NCBI RefSeq assembly: GCF_011927955.1
Contig: NZ_JAATJN010000001.1
Coordinates: 806,001 to 870,000 of the forward strand
DNA length: 64,000 nt
Reading direction: 5' to 3'
From: Brevibacterium marinum
GTDB taxonomy: Bacteria > Actinomycetota > Actinomycetes > Actinomycetales > Brevibacteriaceae
Position 1 is the first letter of the stretch, and every line of letters starts with the position of its first letter. The position numbers were made by a program, and so were the translations under genes. Shown in pieces: positions 34,121 to 42,827 of this stretch. Under the pieces are notes generated by a model. It ran no database searches. It was not told where the DNA came from and was given only the letters and a program-made list of their open reading frames with translations.

Positions 34121-34230
34121 CGGTGCCAGTGCGCGAGCACGTCATCGCAGCAGCGGATCATTGGGCGACGGCTTCACGGTAGCGCCGCGCAGTCATCCGC
34201 GATGCGGGCGGCTACTACACCCCTGGGCCG

Positions 34231-35022
34231 ATGTCGCTGCTGCGCATGGGCGCTGCGGCGGCCGTCCTGTCTGCTTGGATGCTCTTTCGCAGGCCGAAGT
34301 TCCCGACTTCGAGAATGACGTGGCTGATCATGCTCATCTGGGGAATCGCCTGGTTCGCCGGCTATACGGTCGTCCTCAACGCGGCCGAGCGGTCCATTGA
34401 TGCGGGAACAGCCGCAATGATCGTCAACATCGGCCCGCTCCTCGTCGCCGTCTTCGCAGGGCTTCTTCTCGGCGAGGGCCTGCCGGGCAGGCTTCTCGTC
34501 GGCATAGTGGTTTCGATGGTCGGGATCGGGATGATCACGATCGCAAGCTTCACCGGGGTATTCACCATCGGCGGCATGCTTCTCAGCCTCACTGCGGCGA
34601 TTCTCTACGTAGCGTGTGTGGTGTTGCAGAAGCGCTTCTTGTCCCGCGATGACTCTGTGACCGTGACCTGGGGAGGTATCCTCGCCGGAACTCTGGCCTG
34701 CCTCGCTTTCGCTCCCGGATTGATCGCCGAGGTGTCCCATGCCCCCGTCGAAATCACCGTCCAGGTCATCTACCTTGGGATGGTGCCCACAGCGCTTGCG
34801 TTCAATTTGTGGGGATACGCGATTCGGTTCCTGCCCGCTGGAGTGCTCAGCTCCTCGGGCCTGCTCGTCCCAGCGATCGTCGTCGTTCTCGCCTGGCTCC
34901 TCCTTGGTGAAGTTCCGCCACCACTGGCAGCGTTGGGTGGAGTCCTCTGCCTCGTCGGCGCGGGCTTCACCATCATCCCGCAGATGCTCGGTTCTTCAGC
35001 CAAGCGAACTGCTGCGAAATGA
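34231..35022 (+). CDS. EamA/DMT family transporter, N-terminus damaged
   Basis: A 263-residue membrane protein with about nine helices. Two EamA repeats are recognisable (AAMIVNIGPLLVAVFAGLLL in the first, FLPAGVLSSSGLLVPAIVVV in the second). Relatives have ten helices and about 290-310 residues. Upstream in the same frame the sequence still encodes AVIRDAGGYYTPG, the expected lead-in, but a TAG at 34180 and a frame change remove the first helix. No ribosome-binding site precedes ATG 34231. I judge this a 5'-truncated gene, perhaps no longer functional. The break lies about 60 bases after the DUF222-HNH gene. Confidence 0.72.
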   Translation: MSLLRMGAAAAVLSAWMLFRRPKFPTSRMTWLIMLIWGIAWFAGYTVVLNAAERSIDAGTAAMIVNIGPLLVAVFAGLLLGEGLPGRLLVGIVVSMVGIGMITIASFTGVFTIGGMLLSLTAAILYVACVVLQKRFLSRDDSVTVTWGGILAGTLACLAFAPGLIAEVSHAPVEITVQVIYLGMVPTALAFNLWGYAIRFLPAGVLSSSGLLVPAIVVVLAWLLLGEVPPPLAALGGVLCLVGAGFTIIPQMLGSSAKRTAAK

Positions 35023-35043
35023 TGCCCCTCGAGGCGACCCCGA

Positions 35044-36177
35044 TCACCCCTCGGCCTTGCCCTGACGCCAGTAGCCCATGAATGCGATCTGATGGCGATC
35101 GACTCCGACTTCCTGTACGAGGTAACGGCGCAGTCGCTTGACGGGCCCGGCCTCACCGGCGATCCAGGCATAGAACGGACGGGCATTCTTTTCGGTCTTG
35201 CTCGAGCTGCCCTGAGCGGCCTGAGTCAGCGCAGCGGGTACGTCCCAGAGGATCTCTTCGTCGATGTTGACGTGGTCGAGTTCGGCGGAGAGTGCATCTG
35301 ACGTACTTGCGCCGGCGCTGGCCGCACCCGCGCCTACCCCGGCGAGGACTCGGTTCTCGGCGACGGCGGTGTTCTCGGTGACGGCCCGGTTCTCGACGGA
35401 GGCGCTGCTCTCGACGAAGACACGGTTGTCGGTATGGACTTGATTCTCGGCGCGGACGGCGTCGCGCACGGCGGGTTCGAGCAGCTGTCCATGGTCGGCG
35501 TCACCGCGAGGAAGCCATTGGATCTCGATCCCAGCGGGAGCGTCCAGCTCAAGTACATCCTCGGCGCTCGGAACTTCGAGAATCGCCTTGCCCTGTACCT
35601 TGGCGCCCTTGATCGACTCGCCGTTCGTGATCGACTCGAGGATCGAGGCGATGGCGGGTACGGCGGTCTCGTCGCCGGCGAGAAGGATCGTGTCGGCATC
35701 CGCGGGAGCGAATTCGATGCCGGCGGTGGGCCCCTCTGCGTGACGAGATGGTCCGATGATGTGCAGACTGTGGCCGACCTGAGCGGACAGTGCCCACGCT
35801 GCTGCGGGGCCAGAACGACCCTGCTCGTCGGTGTGGAGGACCATGTCGACGACGAGTTCGCACGCTTCGGCACGCCACTCGCGCACGGTATAGGTGCGCA
35901 TCTCGCCGCGGACCCTCGGATCGATCTGCAACCAGGCCTGGTACCAGGACAGTCCGGATTCGGGATCCTGCTCGTCGAGGAACCGAAGGAGATCGAACTC
36001 CGGTTTCGTCGCGCCGGCCGAAGGGATGATGAGCTTGAACCGCAGGTCACGTGGGTGGCCGCTGCATCCGAAGTCCCTGAGGCCCTCGCCGCCGAAGGTG
36101 ACGCGGCGGAAAACGGGGCTGAGGTCTTCGATGTCGATGACGGTGGCCTCGAAGGCGGTGATGGGTGCTTGTGGCAC
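35044..36177 (-). CDS. Siderophore-interacting protein (FAD/NAD(P)H ferric-siderophore reductase)
   Basis: A 377-residue flavoreductase that releases iron from imported ferric siderophores. The FAD-binding half contains RTYTVREWR (the RxYT(V)R motif) and the SIP half the substrate loop LLAGDETAVPAIASIL. The C-terminal Trp-rich end reads FYAWIAGEAGPVKRLRRYL and IAFMGYWRQGKAE. Start GTG 36177 is chosen for AAGGAG six bases upstream. An insert of six hexapeptides at about residues 241-276 is unusual and makes the protein longer than typical (280-300). It is divergent from a siderophore-binding lipoprotein, with a DtxR box between. Confidence 0.92.
   Translation of the reverse strand: MPQAPITAFEATVIDIEDLSPVFRRVTFGGEGLRDFGCSGHPRDLRFKLIIPSAGATKPEFDLLRFLDEQDPESGLSWYQAWLQIDPRVRGEMRTYTVREWRAEACELVVDMVLHTDEQGRSGPAAAWALSAQVGHSLHIIGPSRHAEGPTAGIEFAPADADTILLAGDETAVPAIASILESITNGESIKGAKVQGKAILEVPSAEDVLELDAPAGIEIQWLPRGDADHGQLLEPAVRDAVRAENQVHTDNRVFVESSASVENRAVTENTAVAENRVLAGVGAGAASAGASTSDALSAELDHVNIDEEILWDVPAALTQAAQGSSSKTEKNARPFYAWIAGEAGPVKRLRRYLVQEVGVDRHQIAFMGYWRQGKAEG
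35345..35455. repeat. 18-bp coding repeat (six units) in the SIP gene
   Basis: Six 18-base units on the minus strand encode hexapeptides AENQVH, TDNRVF, VESSAS, VENRAV, TENTAV and AENRVL. They sit between the NAD(P)-type half and the C-terminal end of the siderophore-interacting protein and have no counterpart in ordinary members. Confidence 0.85.
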
Positions 36178-36285
36178 TGATGCTCCTTCGTTCCCCGTCG
36201 GTACGAGGAACACGGTACGTGTGCAGGCAGGGTGAGGACCTCTGCAAGCGCTGTGGGTGCAACGTTCACCGACAGTCTACGCCAC

Positions 36286-36304
36286 TTAGGTAAGGATAGC
36301 CTGG
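36286..36304. promoter_or_regulatory. DtxR/IdeR iron box
   Basis: TTAGGTAAGGATAGCCTGG at 36286-36304 fits the 19-bp DtxR consensus in nearly all conserved positions. It lies between the divergent siderophore-interacting protein (36177) and siderophore-binding lipoprotein (36474), so iron-loaded DtxR should repress both. Confidence 0.8.
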
Positions 36305-36473
36305 CCAAATGGTGCTACGGTGTTCTCGACCGGCTCGGAATGCGCATCTCCCGCTGGCGGCCAGTGCCGAACAGCGACGATGCGCTGCATCCTGGAGCCG
36401 CCCGCACGACCCCCGATCCGAACCGTAGTCCAGGCCAGCCGTCTCAGCTCTGCCGAAAACCGAAAGGTCCTCC

Positions 36474-37436
36474 ATGCATCGTCGTCAACTTCTCGCATTG
36501 TCCGTCCTTGCCCCATTCGCCCTTGCCGCATGCGGAAACCCGGAGACCGAAGCCACCTCGACGACCGGTACGAAGGGGTTCTCCTACACCCCGGACGGTT
36601 ACGACGGCGTCACCATCGAACTCGATCACCCGGCCGAGCGGATTGCGATGGACTTCTACTCAGCTGCAGCGCTCGCCCCCTACGGAATCAAGCCGGTGGC
36701 CGTCTACGGCTTCGGGCAGAATGAGTCCCCAGGGAAGTCGTTCGATCAGACCGGCGTCGAGGTTGTCGGCACCGATATGGAACTGAATCTCGAGGAGCTC
36801 GCGGCAACGGATCCCGACATCATCGTCGCCTACGGCAACGAGCGGGGCGACGGATGGACATGGTGGGAGGACAAGCTCAGCGACCAAGTGGCCACGCTCG
36901 TTCCATTTGTGCCGGTCAAGCTCGACGGAGGAACGCCGGACGACATGTTCGCCCAGTACGCCGCGATCGCGCAGGCCCTTGGCAAGGACACGGAGACGGG
37001 CAAGATCTCAGAACAGCGCAACGACTTCGACGCCGCTCGCCAGAGAATCCGTGACATTGCAGATGAAAAGGATGGGCTGACGGTGCTCCTCGCGAACTTC
37101 AGTCGCGAGATCATCTATACCGCCAAGGAACTCGGTGTTGCGCAGATGCTCACCGAGGACGGGCTCCACCTCGTCGGGCCCGATTCGGGCGCTGACACCA
37201 GCTGGGCAGAGGTCTCCTGGGAGAAGATCAGCGATTATCCGGCTGACGTCATGCTCATCCACGATGCCTCGGCCGACTTCGAGGACAACCCCGTCTTCAA
37301 GAGCCTGCTTCCGGTCAAACACGATCAGCTCGGCACCTGGGACGACAAACGTGCCTACACCTATGATGGGTACACGCAGTGGCTCGGCGAGCTCGCGGAC
37401 GTTCTGGAAAGCGCGCGGGATCTTCGGAGGGGCTGA
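36474..37436 (+). CDS. Iron-siderophore ABC transporter substrate-binding lipoprotein
   Basis: A 320-residue FepB/FhuD-type binding protein anchored outside the membrane by a lipid on Cys20 (lipobox ALAAC). Conserved landmarks: the first-lobe start GVTIELDHPAERIAMDFYS, the LNLEELAATDPDIIVAYG segment, and the long bridging helix near residues 170-190. It captures a ferric siderophore. The cognate permease and ATPase are not in the window, so it must work with components encoded elsewhere. Iron regulation is indicated by the DtxR box at 36286. Confidence 0.9.
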   Translation: MHRRQLLALSVLAPFALAACGNPETEATSTTGTKGFSYTPDGYDGVTIELDHPAERIAMDFYSAAALAPYGIKPVAVYGFGQNESPGKSFDQTGVEVVGTDMELNLEELAATDPDIIVAYGNERGDGWTWWEDKLSDQVATLVPFVPVKLDGGTPDDMFAQYAAIAQALGKDTETGKISEQRNDFDAARQRIRDIADEKDGLTVLLANFSREIIYTAKELGVAQMLTEDGLHLVGPDSGADTSWAEVSWEKISDYPADVMLIHDASADFEDNPVFKSLLPVKHDQLGTWDDKRAYTYDGYTQWLGELADVLESARDLRRG

Positions 37437-37460
37437 GATCGCCGAGGTGGGAGTGGCGAG

Positions 37461-38087
37461 CTATGAATCCTCGGAACGCTCGGTGGATCGTTGCCCGAGT
37501 GAACCTGTGCTGATACCGCAGAGGATTACGTCGGCAAGAGCTTCGAAATCCGCTGAAGTGATCGGTTGTCGAGACAGTACGCGAAGCAGAAGTGACCCGA
37601 TGAGGGCATCGGCGACAGAACCGAGCTCGACGTCGTCACGAACATCGCCGATGTCGACCGCCGCAGCGAGCCGTTGCGTGATCGCGGCTCTCGTCGGTTC
37701 GGCGAATCTCTCCCACAGTTGGGCACCGGATGTCTCGCTCGCGGCCGAGGCCGAAGCCAGGGCGCGAATCAGTGCTGAGCCGCCGCGTTCGTTGGCCGGT
37801 TCAGTGAAATTTCTGATCAGCGTGTAGACATCGGTGACGAGATCGTCGGTGGCGACTGGTTGCTCCGCTTCCATGGGGATCACGCCGTTCAGGGCGGCCT
37901 CGGCCACGATTTCGGCCTTCGACTTCCACCACCGATAGACAGTCTGCTTGCCGACTTCGGCCCGAACTGCGATTCGGCTCACGGTCATGTCCTCGTAGCC
38001 GTCCTCGATGAGCAGCGCCCTCGTCGCTTCCAGAATCGCCGATCGCGCGGTCTCTGAACGGGGTCGGCCTCTCGAAGATCCGGTCAT
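37461..38087 (-). CDS. TetR family transcriptional regulator
   Basis: A 208-residue repressor with N-terminal GRPRSETARSAILEATRALL and the recognition region MTVSRIAVRAEVGKQTVYRW. The C-terminal domain resembles TetR_C_33/C_11 types. ATG 38087 is the first methionine directly before the GRPR segment; longer upstream reading frame lacks homology. It is divergent from an SDR gene at 38157 with only 69 bases between, so that gene, and possibly the whole SDR/monooxygenase cluster, is its likely target. Effector unknown. Confidence 0.86.
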   Translation of the reverse strand: MTGSSRGRPRSETARSAILEATRALLIEDGYEDMTVSRIAVRAEVGKQTVYRWWKSKAEIVAEAALNGVIPMEAEQPVATDDLVTDVYTLIRNFTEPANERGGSALIRALASASAASETSGAQLWERFAEPTRAAITQRLAAAVDIGDVRDDVELGSVADALIGSLLLRVLSRQPITSADFEALADVILCGISTGSLGQRSTERSEDS

Positions 38088-38156
38088 GGGATCAGTGTAG
38101 GTGTTAGCATCACAGAATAACGAGACGCTGAGTCTTGTAAATCGAGGGGAGCGGGC

Positions 38157-38987
38157 ATGCGGGAAGTTCTTGTCGTCATCGGAGCCGGTGGGATGGGCGA
38201 AGCGATCGCGCGACGCTCTGGTGCAGGAAAGGACGTACTCCTTGCCGACTTCAGCACTTCCACCTTGGACCGGGCGGCCGCAACGCTCCGGGGCGAGGGA
38301 TACTCGGTGACCGTCAGGCAAACCGATGTTGCATCGTGCGGTTCCGTAGCGGACCTGGCTGAATGTGCGACATCCCTGGGTTCGGTCACCCAGGTTGTGC
38401 ACACTGCAGGGCTCTCACCGGTCCAAGCCGACGCCGCGTCGGTCCTGCGGGTCGATCTGCTCGGAGTGGCCCACAGCCTCGAGCAGTTCGGAAAGGTGAT
38501 CGAATCGGGAGGTTCCGGCGTCGTCATCAGCAGTATGGCGGGCTGGTTCGCCGCTGACCAGATCACCCCTGAAGTTGAGTCCGCCCTTGCCACGGCCCCG
38601 TCGGATAAGCTGCTCTCCGTTCCGGCGGTCAGCACACTCCAAAGCCCACAAGCCGCGTACGGTCTTGCCAAGCGTGGCAATCAGGTGCGCGTCGAGGCTG
38701 CCAGTGTGGAATGGGGGCGTCGTGGAGGTCGTGTGAACAGTGTGAGCCCCGGCGTTGTCTCGACCCCAATGGGGCAGGATGAGATGTCAGGGGAGTCCGG
38801 CGCGAGTATGCGGGAGATGATCGCAGCGTCAGGGACAGGACGGATCGGGACGACGACGGACATCGCCGAGGCGGTGGCGTTCCTGCTGGGACCTGGGTCC
38901 ACCTTCATCACCGGCTCCGACCTTCGCGTCGACGGCGGAGTCGTCGCCAGTCGACGCGCAGGAGCATCGGTACCTGCTGCCCGATGA
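38157..38987 (+). CDS. SDR family oxidoreductase
   Basis: A 276-residue short-chain dehydrogenase. It has the dinucleotide motif VVIGAGGMGEAIAR at the N-terminus (GxGxxG in place of the usual TGxxxGxG), the catalytic serine region GVVISSMAGWFA, and YGLAKRGNQ with the Tyr-x3-Lys pair. The C-terminal GSTFITGSDLRVDGG is typical of reductases in this family. It is first in a run of catabolic genes (SDR, SDR, monooxygenase, SMP-30-like protein) and probably interconverts an alcohol and a ketone. TetR gene divergent. Substrate unknown. Confidence 0.88.
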   Translation: MREVLVVIGAGGMGEAIARRSGAGKDVLLADFSTSTLDRAAATLRGEGYSVTVRQTDVASCGSVADLAECATSLGSVTQVVHTAGLSPVQADAASVLRVDLLGVAHSLEQFGKVIESGGSGVVISSMAGWFAADQITPEVESALATAPSDKLLSVPAVSTLQSPQAAYGLAKRGNQVRVEAASVEWGRRGGRVNSVSPGVVSTPMGQDEMSGESGASMREMIAASGTGRIGTTTDIAEAVAFLLGPGSTFITGSDLRVDGGVVASRRAGASVPAAR

Positions 38988-39104
38988 TCGGAGCAGGATG
39001 CGTGCACCACAGTCTGGACAGCCACCGCAATGTGAATCGGCCCCGTGTTCGGCAGGGCCTCAATCGAAATGCCCGTGCGGGTGAGAATCCACGCAGGCGA
39101 AAGG

Positions 39105-40118
39105 ATGATGGAATTGACGGAAGCCGCACGACCACTGACCGGCAGGACGAGCCTCGAAGACTGGCAGTCGAGTCCCGTCGGTGCTCCGCTCCTCAGCGCC
39201 CTCCTCGCAAGGAAGGGCATCGACGAGTCGAGCCTGGCTCCGGCCCTCCGACTGTCCTTGGCGAGCTTCGTCGAGATCAGTCGCGGGCAGATCACTCAGG
39301 ACGAGGTCGACGAGCTCGTGCGTGCTGCGAATGACGGTGAACTGGTCGTCGATGAAGACGGCGCCACCGGCTCTGCTGCTCGCTTTGTGAACAAGACGGT
39401 CATCGTCACAGGGGCAGCCTCCGGGATCGGCCGCGCCACGACGCAGCGCATCATCGCCGAAGGCGGGCGTGTGATTGCCGTCGACCTCTTCGCGGAACGT
39501 CTCTCGGAGCTTTCAGCGGCTCACCCGGAGGGCTCGATCGTCACGGTCAGAGCAGACGTGACGGATCCGCAGAGTGTGCAGGAGATTGTCACAGCTGCCG
39601 GTGAGGCACCCATCGATGGTCTGGCAAACGTCGCGGGCATCACCGATGGGCATCGTCCACTGCATGAGACCTCGGATGAGATCTGGCAGAAGGTGATGGC
39701 GGTCAACGTCGACGGGCCCTTCCGTCTGACCCGCGCTCTCATTCCTCTGATGCGCGGTCGCAAGGGTGGAGCTGTCGTGAACGTGGCTTCCGAAGCCTCG
39801 ATGCGCGGCAATGCCGCTGGAACCGCGTACACCGTGTCCAAGCATGCGATAGTCGGGCTCACGCGCAGCGCCGCGTTTCTCTACGCCCCGGACAATATCC
39901 GGATCAACGCGGTGGCGCCGGGACCGGTCGCAACCGGAATCGAGGGGGCATTCGCCTCCGAGTTCTCAGAAAGGCGAATCGGCCCATTCATGCGGATGAT
40001 CCCGCCGGTCGCGGACCCTGCGGCTATCGCCGCCTCCATCGCCTGGCTGCTCAGCGACGATTCGAGCAATGTCAATGGAGTGGTCTTGCCGTCCGACGGC
40101 GGTTGGTCTGTGCAGTAG
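39105..40118 (+). CDS. SDR family oxidoreductase with N-terminal extension
   Basis: A 337-residue protein in which a classical SDR domain begins only at about residue 88. The SDR part has the motif VTGAASGIGRA, an NVAGI segment, the serine region VVNVASEAS and the Tyr-x3-Lys of YTVSKHA. The preceding 85 residues (LTGRTSLEDWQSSPVGAPLL and a helical acidic stretch) are not part of the family and I do not recognise them. Start ATG 39105 is only tentative because AAAGG abuts it; ATG 39069 or 39108 are alternatives. It should oxidise an alcohol or reduce a ketone in the same route as its neighbours. Confidence 0.85.
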   Translation: MMELTEAARPLTGRTSLEDWQSSPVGAPLLSALLARKGIDESSLAPALRLSLASFVEISRGQITQDEVDELVRAANDGELVVDEDGATGSAARFVNKTVIVTGAASGIGRATTQRIIAEGGRVIAVDLFAERLSELSAAHPEGSIVTVRADVTDPQSVQEIVTAAGEAPIDGLANVAGITDGHRPLHETSDEIWQKVMAVNVDGPFRLTRALIPLMRGRKGGAVVNVASEASMRGNAAGTAYTVSKHAIVGLTRSAAFLYAPDNIRINAVAPGPVATGIEGAFASEFSERRIGPFMRMIPPVADPAAIAASIAWLLSDDSSNVNGVVLPSDGGWSVQ

Positions 40119-40127
40119 TGAAACGGT

Positions 40128-40152
40128 TGCTTCTCGAGTCCGTCGAGAAGCA
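40128..40152 (+). terminator. Hairpin after the second SDR gene
   Basis: TGCTTCTCGA (40128-40137) pairs perfectly with TCGAGAAGCA (40143-40152) around GTCCG, ten bases after the SDR stop. A tandem-repeat array starts at its right edge. Confidence 0.65.
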
Positions 40153-40283
40153 CGCGAGCCAGCAACAACACGCGAGCCGGCGAAGCAACGCGGGGACCGG
40201 CGAAAAACGCGTGAGCCAGCGAAACAACGCGGGGGCCGGCGAAGCAACACGCGAGCCGGCGAAAAACGCGTGAGCCATCGAGG
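40151..40283. repeat. Tandem repeat, about 20-bp units (seven)
   Basis: Seven imperfect units of 17-20 bases (starts near 40151, 40169, 40189, 40208, 40228, 40248 and 40267) around CRCGNGAGCCGGCGAARMAA. The array fills the spacer between the convergent SDR and TetR genes. Confidence 0.88.
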
Positions 40284-40323
40284 AACGTGTGAGGTGACTA
40301 CGGGCGCGGGCCCGCTTCTCGTT

Positions 40324-40887
40324 TCATGACGGCGGTTCTGTGGTGAACAGGCCCCGGTGCAGGATTGCGCGAGCGCGATCGACAGACGGCTCGCGATTGC
40401 CCTGGGGGTTCGCGAACAGGACGGTCATGACCATGGGGAGTGTGAGCAGAATGTCCTGAGCCGTCACCGACGGGTAGATGCGCCCGAGCTCCCGCGCTCG
40501 TCCGATGAGAGGTTCCATTGCTGCGAGTGTGCGCTCGGCGAGCTCCCCGGTCTCGCGCGAATCCCGTTTCGCGACCATGTGTGCCAGCCACGGGACATCG
40601 CGCTGCACATCGAGCAGATGGTGGTAAAGATCCTCGGCACCGCTGGCCACCCCGGCCAAGGCTGAGGCGCGGGATTCGATCTCCGTCACGTTGTCGCGAA
40701 GGACTTCGAAGGCAAGCTCCTCACGGTCGGCGAAGTGTCGATGCAGGGTGGTCCGACTGACACCCGCCGCGCGTGCAATTTCGTCGAGAGGGGCATCGGG
40801 GCCCTGTTCGGCGACGATCCGACGAGCTGCGTCGAGGAGAAGTGTTCGATTGCGTGCCGCATCGCGCCTGCGAGAAAGGTCTGCCAT
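40324..40887 (-). CDS. TetR family transcriptional regulator
   Basis: A 187-residue repressor: RNRTLLLDAARRIVAEQG, then the helix-turn-helix APLDEIARAAGVSRTTLHRH. The C-terminal half is helical and of the SbtR-like type. It is divergent from the monooxygenase at 40980, with the dyad CGTACA-N4-TGTACG between them. It probably represses the monooxygenase and lactonase-like pair until the substrate or its ketone is present. Confidence 0.87.
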   Translation of the reverse strand: MADLSRRRDAARNRTLLLDAARRIVAEQGPDAPLDEIARAAGVSRTTLHRHFADREELAFEVLRDNVTEIESRASALAGVASGAEDLYHHLLDVQRDVPWLAHMVAKRDSRETGELAERTLAAMEPLIGRARELGRIYPSVTAQDILLTLPMVMTVLFANPQGNREPSVDRARAILHRGLFTTEPPS

Positions 40888-40927
40888 TGCGGCATCGTAT
40901 CAGCCGGCGGGGCCCGGTTTGCCCCTT

Positions 40928-40950
40928 AAACGTACACCAATGTACGGTTT
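40928..40950. promoter_or_regulatory. Candidate TetR operator (CGTACA dyad)
   Basis: CGTACA (40931-40936), CCAA, then TGTACG (40941-40946), flanked by AAA and TTT. It lies 41 bases before the TetR start and 30 bases before the monooxygenase TTG, where a bound repressor would block both promoters. Confidence 0.6.
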
Positions 40951-40979
40951 GAATACGCACCGATGAAAGGCCTCTTGTT

Positions 40980-42827
40980 TTGACGATTTCAGCCGCACCC
41001 GAAGACCTCGCCTTCGACCCCGACGCACTGCGCGACAAATACCGCCAGGAGCGTGATCGGCGCATTCGACCGGAGGGCAACGCTCAGTATCGCGCAGCCA
41101 CCGGCGAATTCGGGTACTACGCCCACGATCCCTACACCACTCGAGTCGAGCGAATGCCGATGCGCGATCGTGTCGAGGTCCTTGTCATCGGCGGTAGATT
41201 CGGCGGGCTGGTCACCGGTGCGCGGCTGAGAGAAGCGGGCGTCGAATCGATGCGGATGATGGACGAAGCCGGTGATTTCGGAGGCACCTGGTACTGGAAT
41301 CGCTATCCGGGAATCCACTGCGACATCGAGTCATATGTCTACATGCCGCTTCTGGAAGAAGTGGGGTATATGCCGAAGTGGCGATACGCCCCCGGGGAAG
41401 AGATCCGACAGCATGCCGTCGCGATCGCCGAGCACTTCGATCTCTATCGGGACACCGCATTCCATACTCGTGCGACCGAGCTGAGCTGGGATGATGAGGC
41501 TGCCGAATGGCTGGTGCGCACCGATCGAGACGATGTCATGCGTGCGCGCTATGTCATCGTCTCATCGGGGACGCTCACGCAGCCCAAGCTGCCCGGGATT
41601 CCTGGGATCGAGGGGTTCCAGGGGCACACGTTCCATACGAGCCGTTGGGACTACGACTACACCGATGGTGACGCCGGCGGTGGCCTCGCCGGGCTTGCCG
41701 ACAAGCGAGTGGGAATCGTGGGCACCGGCGCAACGGGCCTGCAGGCCATTCCCCATCTCGCACGCGACGCACAGCAGCTGTTCGTCTTCCAGCGCACGCC
41801 CTCCTCGGTGGACGTGCGAGACAACCGCCCGACCGATCCCGATTGGGCTTCGACGCTCGAACCCGGTTGGCAGCGTGAGCGCATGGACAACTTTCTTTCC
41901 ACCCTCTCCGGTGACGAAGTTGACGAAGACCTCACGCAGGACGGATGGACATCCACCGCTCGACTTCAGCGGAAGATGATCACCGGAACTGTGGACTCCA
42001 CTCTCGACCCAGCCGAACGAGAACGAGCGGACGAGCTCGCCGACTTCGCCAAAATGGAGCAGATTCGTGCTCGGGTCGATTCGATCGTCGATGACACGCA
42101 GACGGCCGAGGCTCTCAAACCCTGGTACCGGTACATGTGCAAACGGCCAGGATTCAGTGACCAGTACCTGCAGTCCTTCAACAGAGCGAATGTCACGCTC
42201 GTCGACACCGCAGACCAAGGTGGAGTCACGCGGATGACCGAGACGGGCGTCGTCGTCGGCGAGGTGGAGTACGCCGTCGACTGCGTCATCTTCGCGACCG
42301 GATTCGAGACCGGTGTGTCGGGCGTGGTCTCCGGTGCGCTGCCGGTATACGGGCGTGGAGGCACGCAGCTGCTCGAATCCTGGTCCCAGGGCGCCCGAAC
42401 TCTGCACGGTTTCTACTCGCATGGCTTTCCGAACCTGTTTCACCTCGGGTCGATGCAGAATGCGAACTCGGTGAATTTCGCCCACATTCTCACCGAGCAG
42501 GCGGAACACATCGCTGCCGTGGTCTCCGCGGCGGAGGATGCGGGAGCCGCATATGTTGAACCCTCCGTCGAAGCCGAGCAGGCTTGGCAGGACACGCTTG
42601 TCGCAGTCTCAGTCGACAACTCGGGCTTCCTCGCCGAGTGCACCCCCGGCTACTACAACGGCGAGGGGAAGCGGACCTCGACCGCGGGGTCGTATCACCC
42701 GGGTCCCGTTGCCTTTCACCGTCTGCTCGCCCAGTGGCGGAGGGAGCGTCTTGACGAGGTCTTGGTGCTCTCCGCCGAGAAGCAGAACAGCGCCGAAGCG
42801 GATATGCAGGGGAGTGAGGTGGCCTGA
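40980..42827 (+). CDS. Baeyer-Villiger monooxygenase (flavin, class B)
   Basis: A 615-residue FAD/NADPH monooxygenase. The Baeyer-Villiger fingerprint FxGxxxHTxxW(P/D) is present as FQGHTFHTSRWDYD starting near residue 213, between two Rossmann motifs: the second is canonical (VGIVGTGATGLQ), while the first reads VIGGRFGG near residue 70 instead of the usual GxGFGG. GGTWYWNRYPGIHCDIES is the standard FAD-site block. Such enzymes insert oxygen beside a carbonyl to give esters or lactones. The length and Asp in the fingerprint fit large-ring or cyclododecanone/steroid-type members. Start is TTG 40980. The stop overlaps the next ATG. Likely acts on a cyclic or large ketone. Confidence 0.9.
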   Translation: MTISAAPEDLAFDPDALRDKYRQERDRRIRPEGNAQYRAATGEFGYYAHDPYTTRVERMPMRDRVEVLVIGGRFGGLVTGARLREAGVESMRMMDEAGDFGGTWYWNRYPGIHCDIESYVYMPLLEEVGYMPKWRYAPGEEIRQHAVAIAEHFDLYRDTAFHTRATELSWDDEAAEWLVRTDRDDVMRARYVIVSSGTLTQPKLPGIPGIEGFQGHTFHTSRWDYDYTDGDAGGGLAGLADKRVGIVGTGATGLQAIPHLARDAQQLFVFQRTPSSVDVRDNRPTDPDWASTLEPGWQRERMDNFLSTLSGDEVDEDLTQDGWTSTARLQRKMITGTVDSTLDPAERERADELADFAKMEQIRARVDSIVDDTQTAEALKPWYRYMCKRPGFSDQYLQSFNRANVTLVDTADQGGVTRMTETGVVVGEVEYAVDCVIFATGFETGVSGVVSGALPVYGRGGTQLLESWSQGARTLHGFYSHGFPNLFHLGSMQNANSVNFAHILTEQAEHIAAVVSAAEDAGAAYVEPSVEAEQAWQDTLVAVSVDNSGFLAECTPGYYNGEGKRTSTAGSYHPGPVAFHRLLAQWRRERLDEVLVLSAEKQNSAEADMQGSEVA

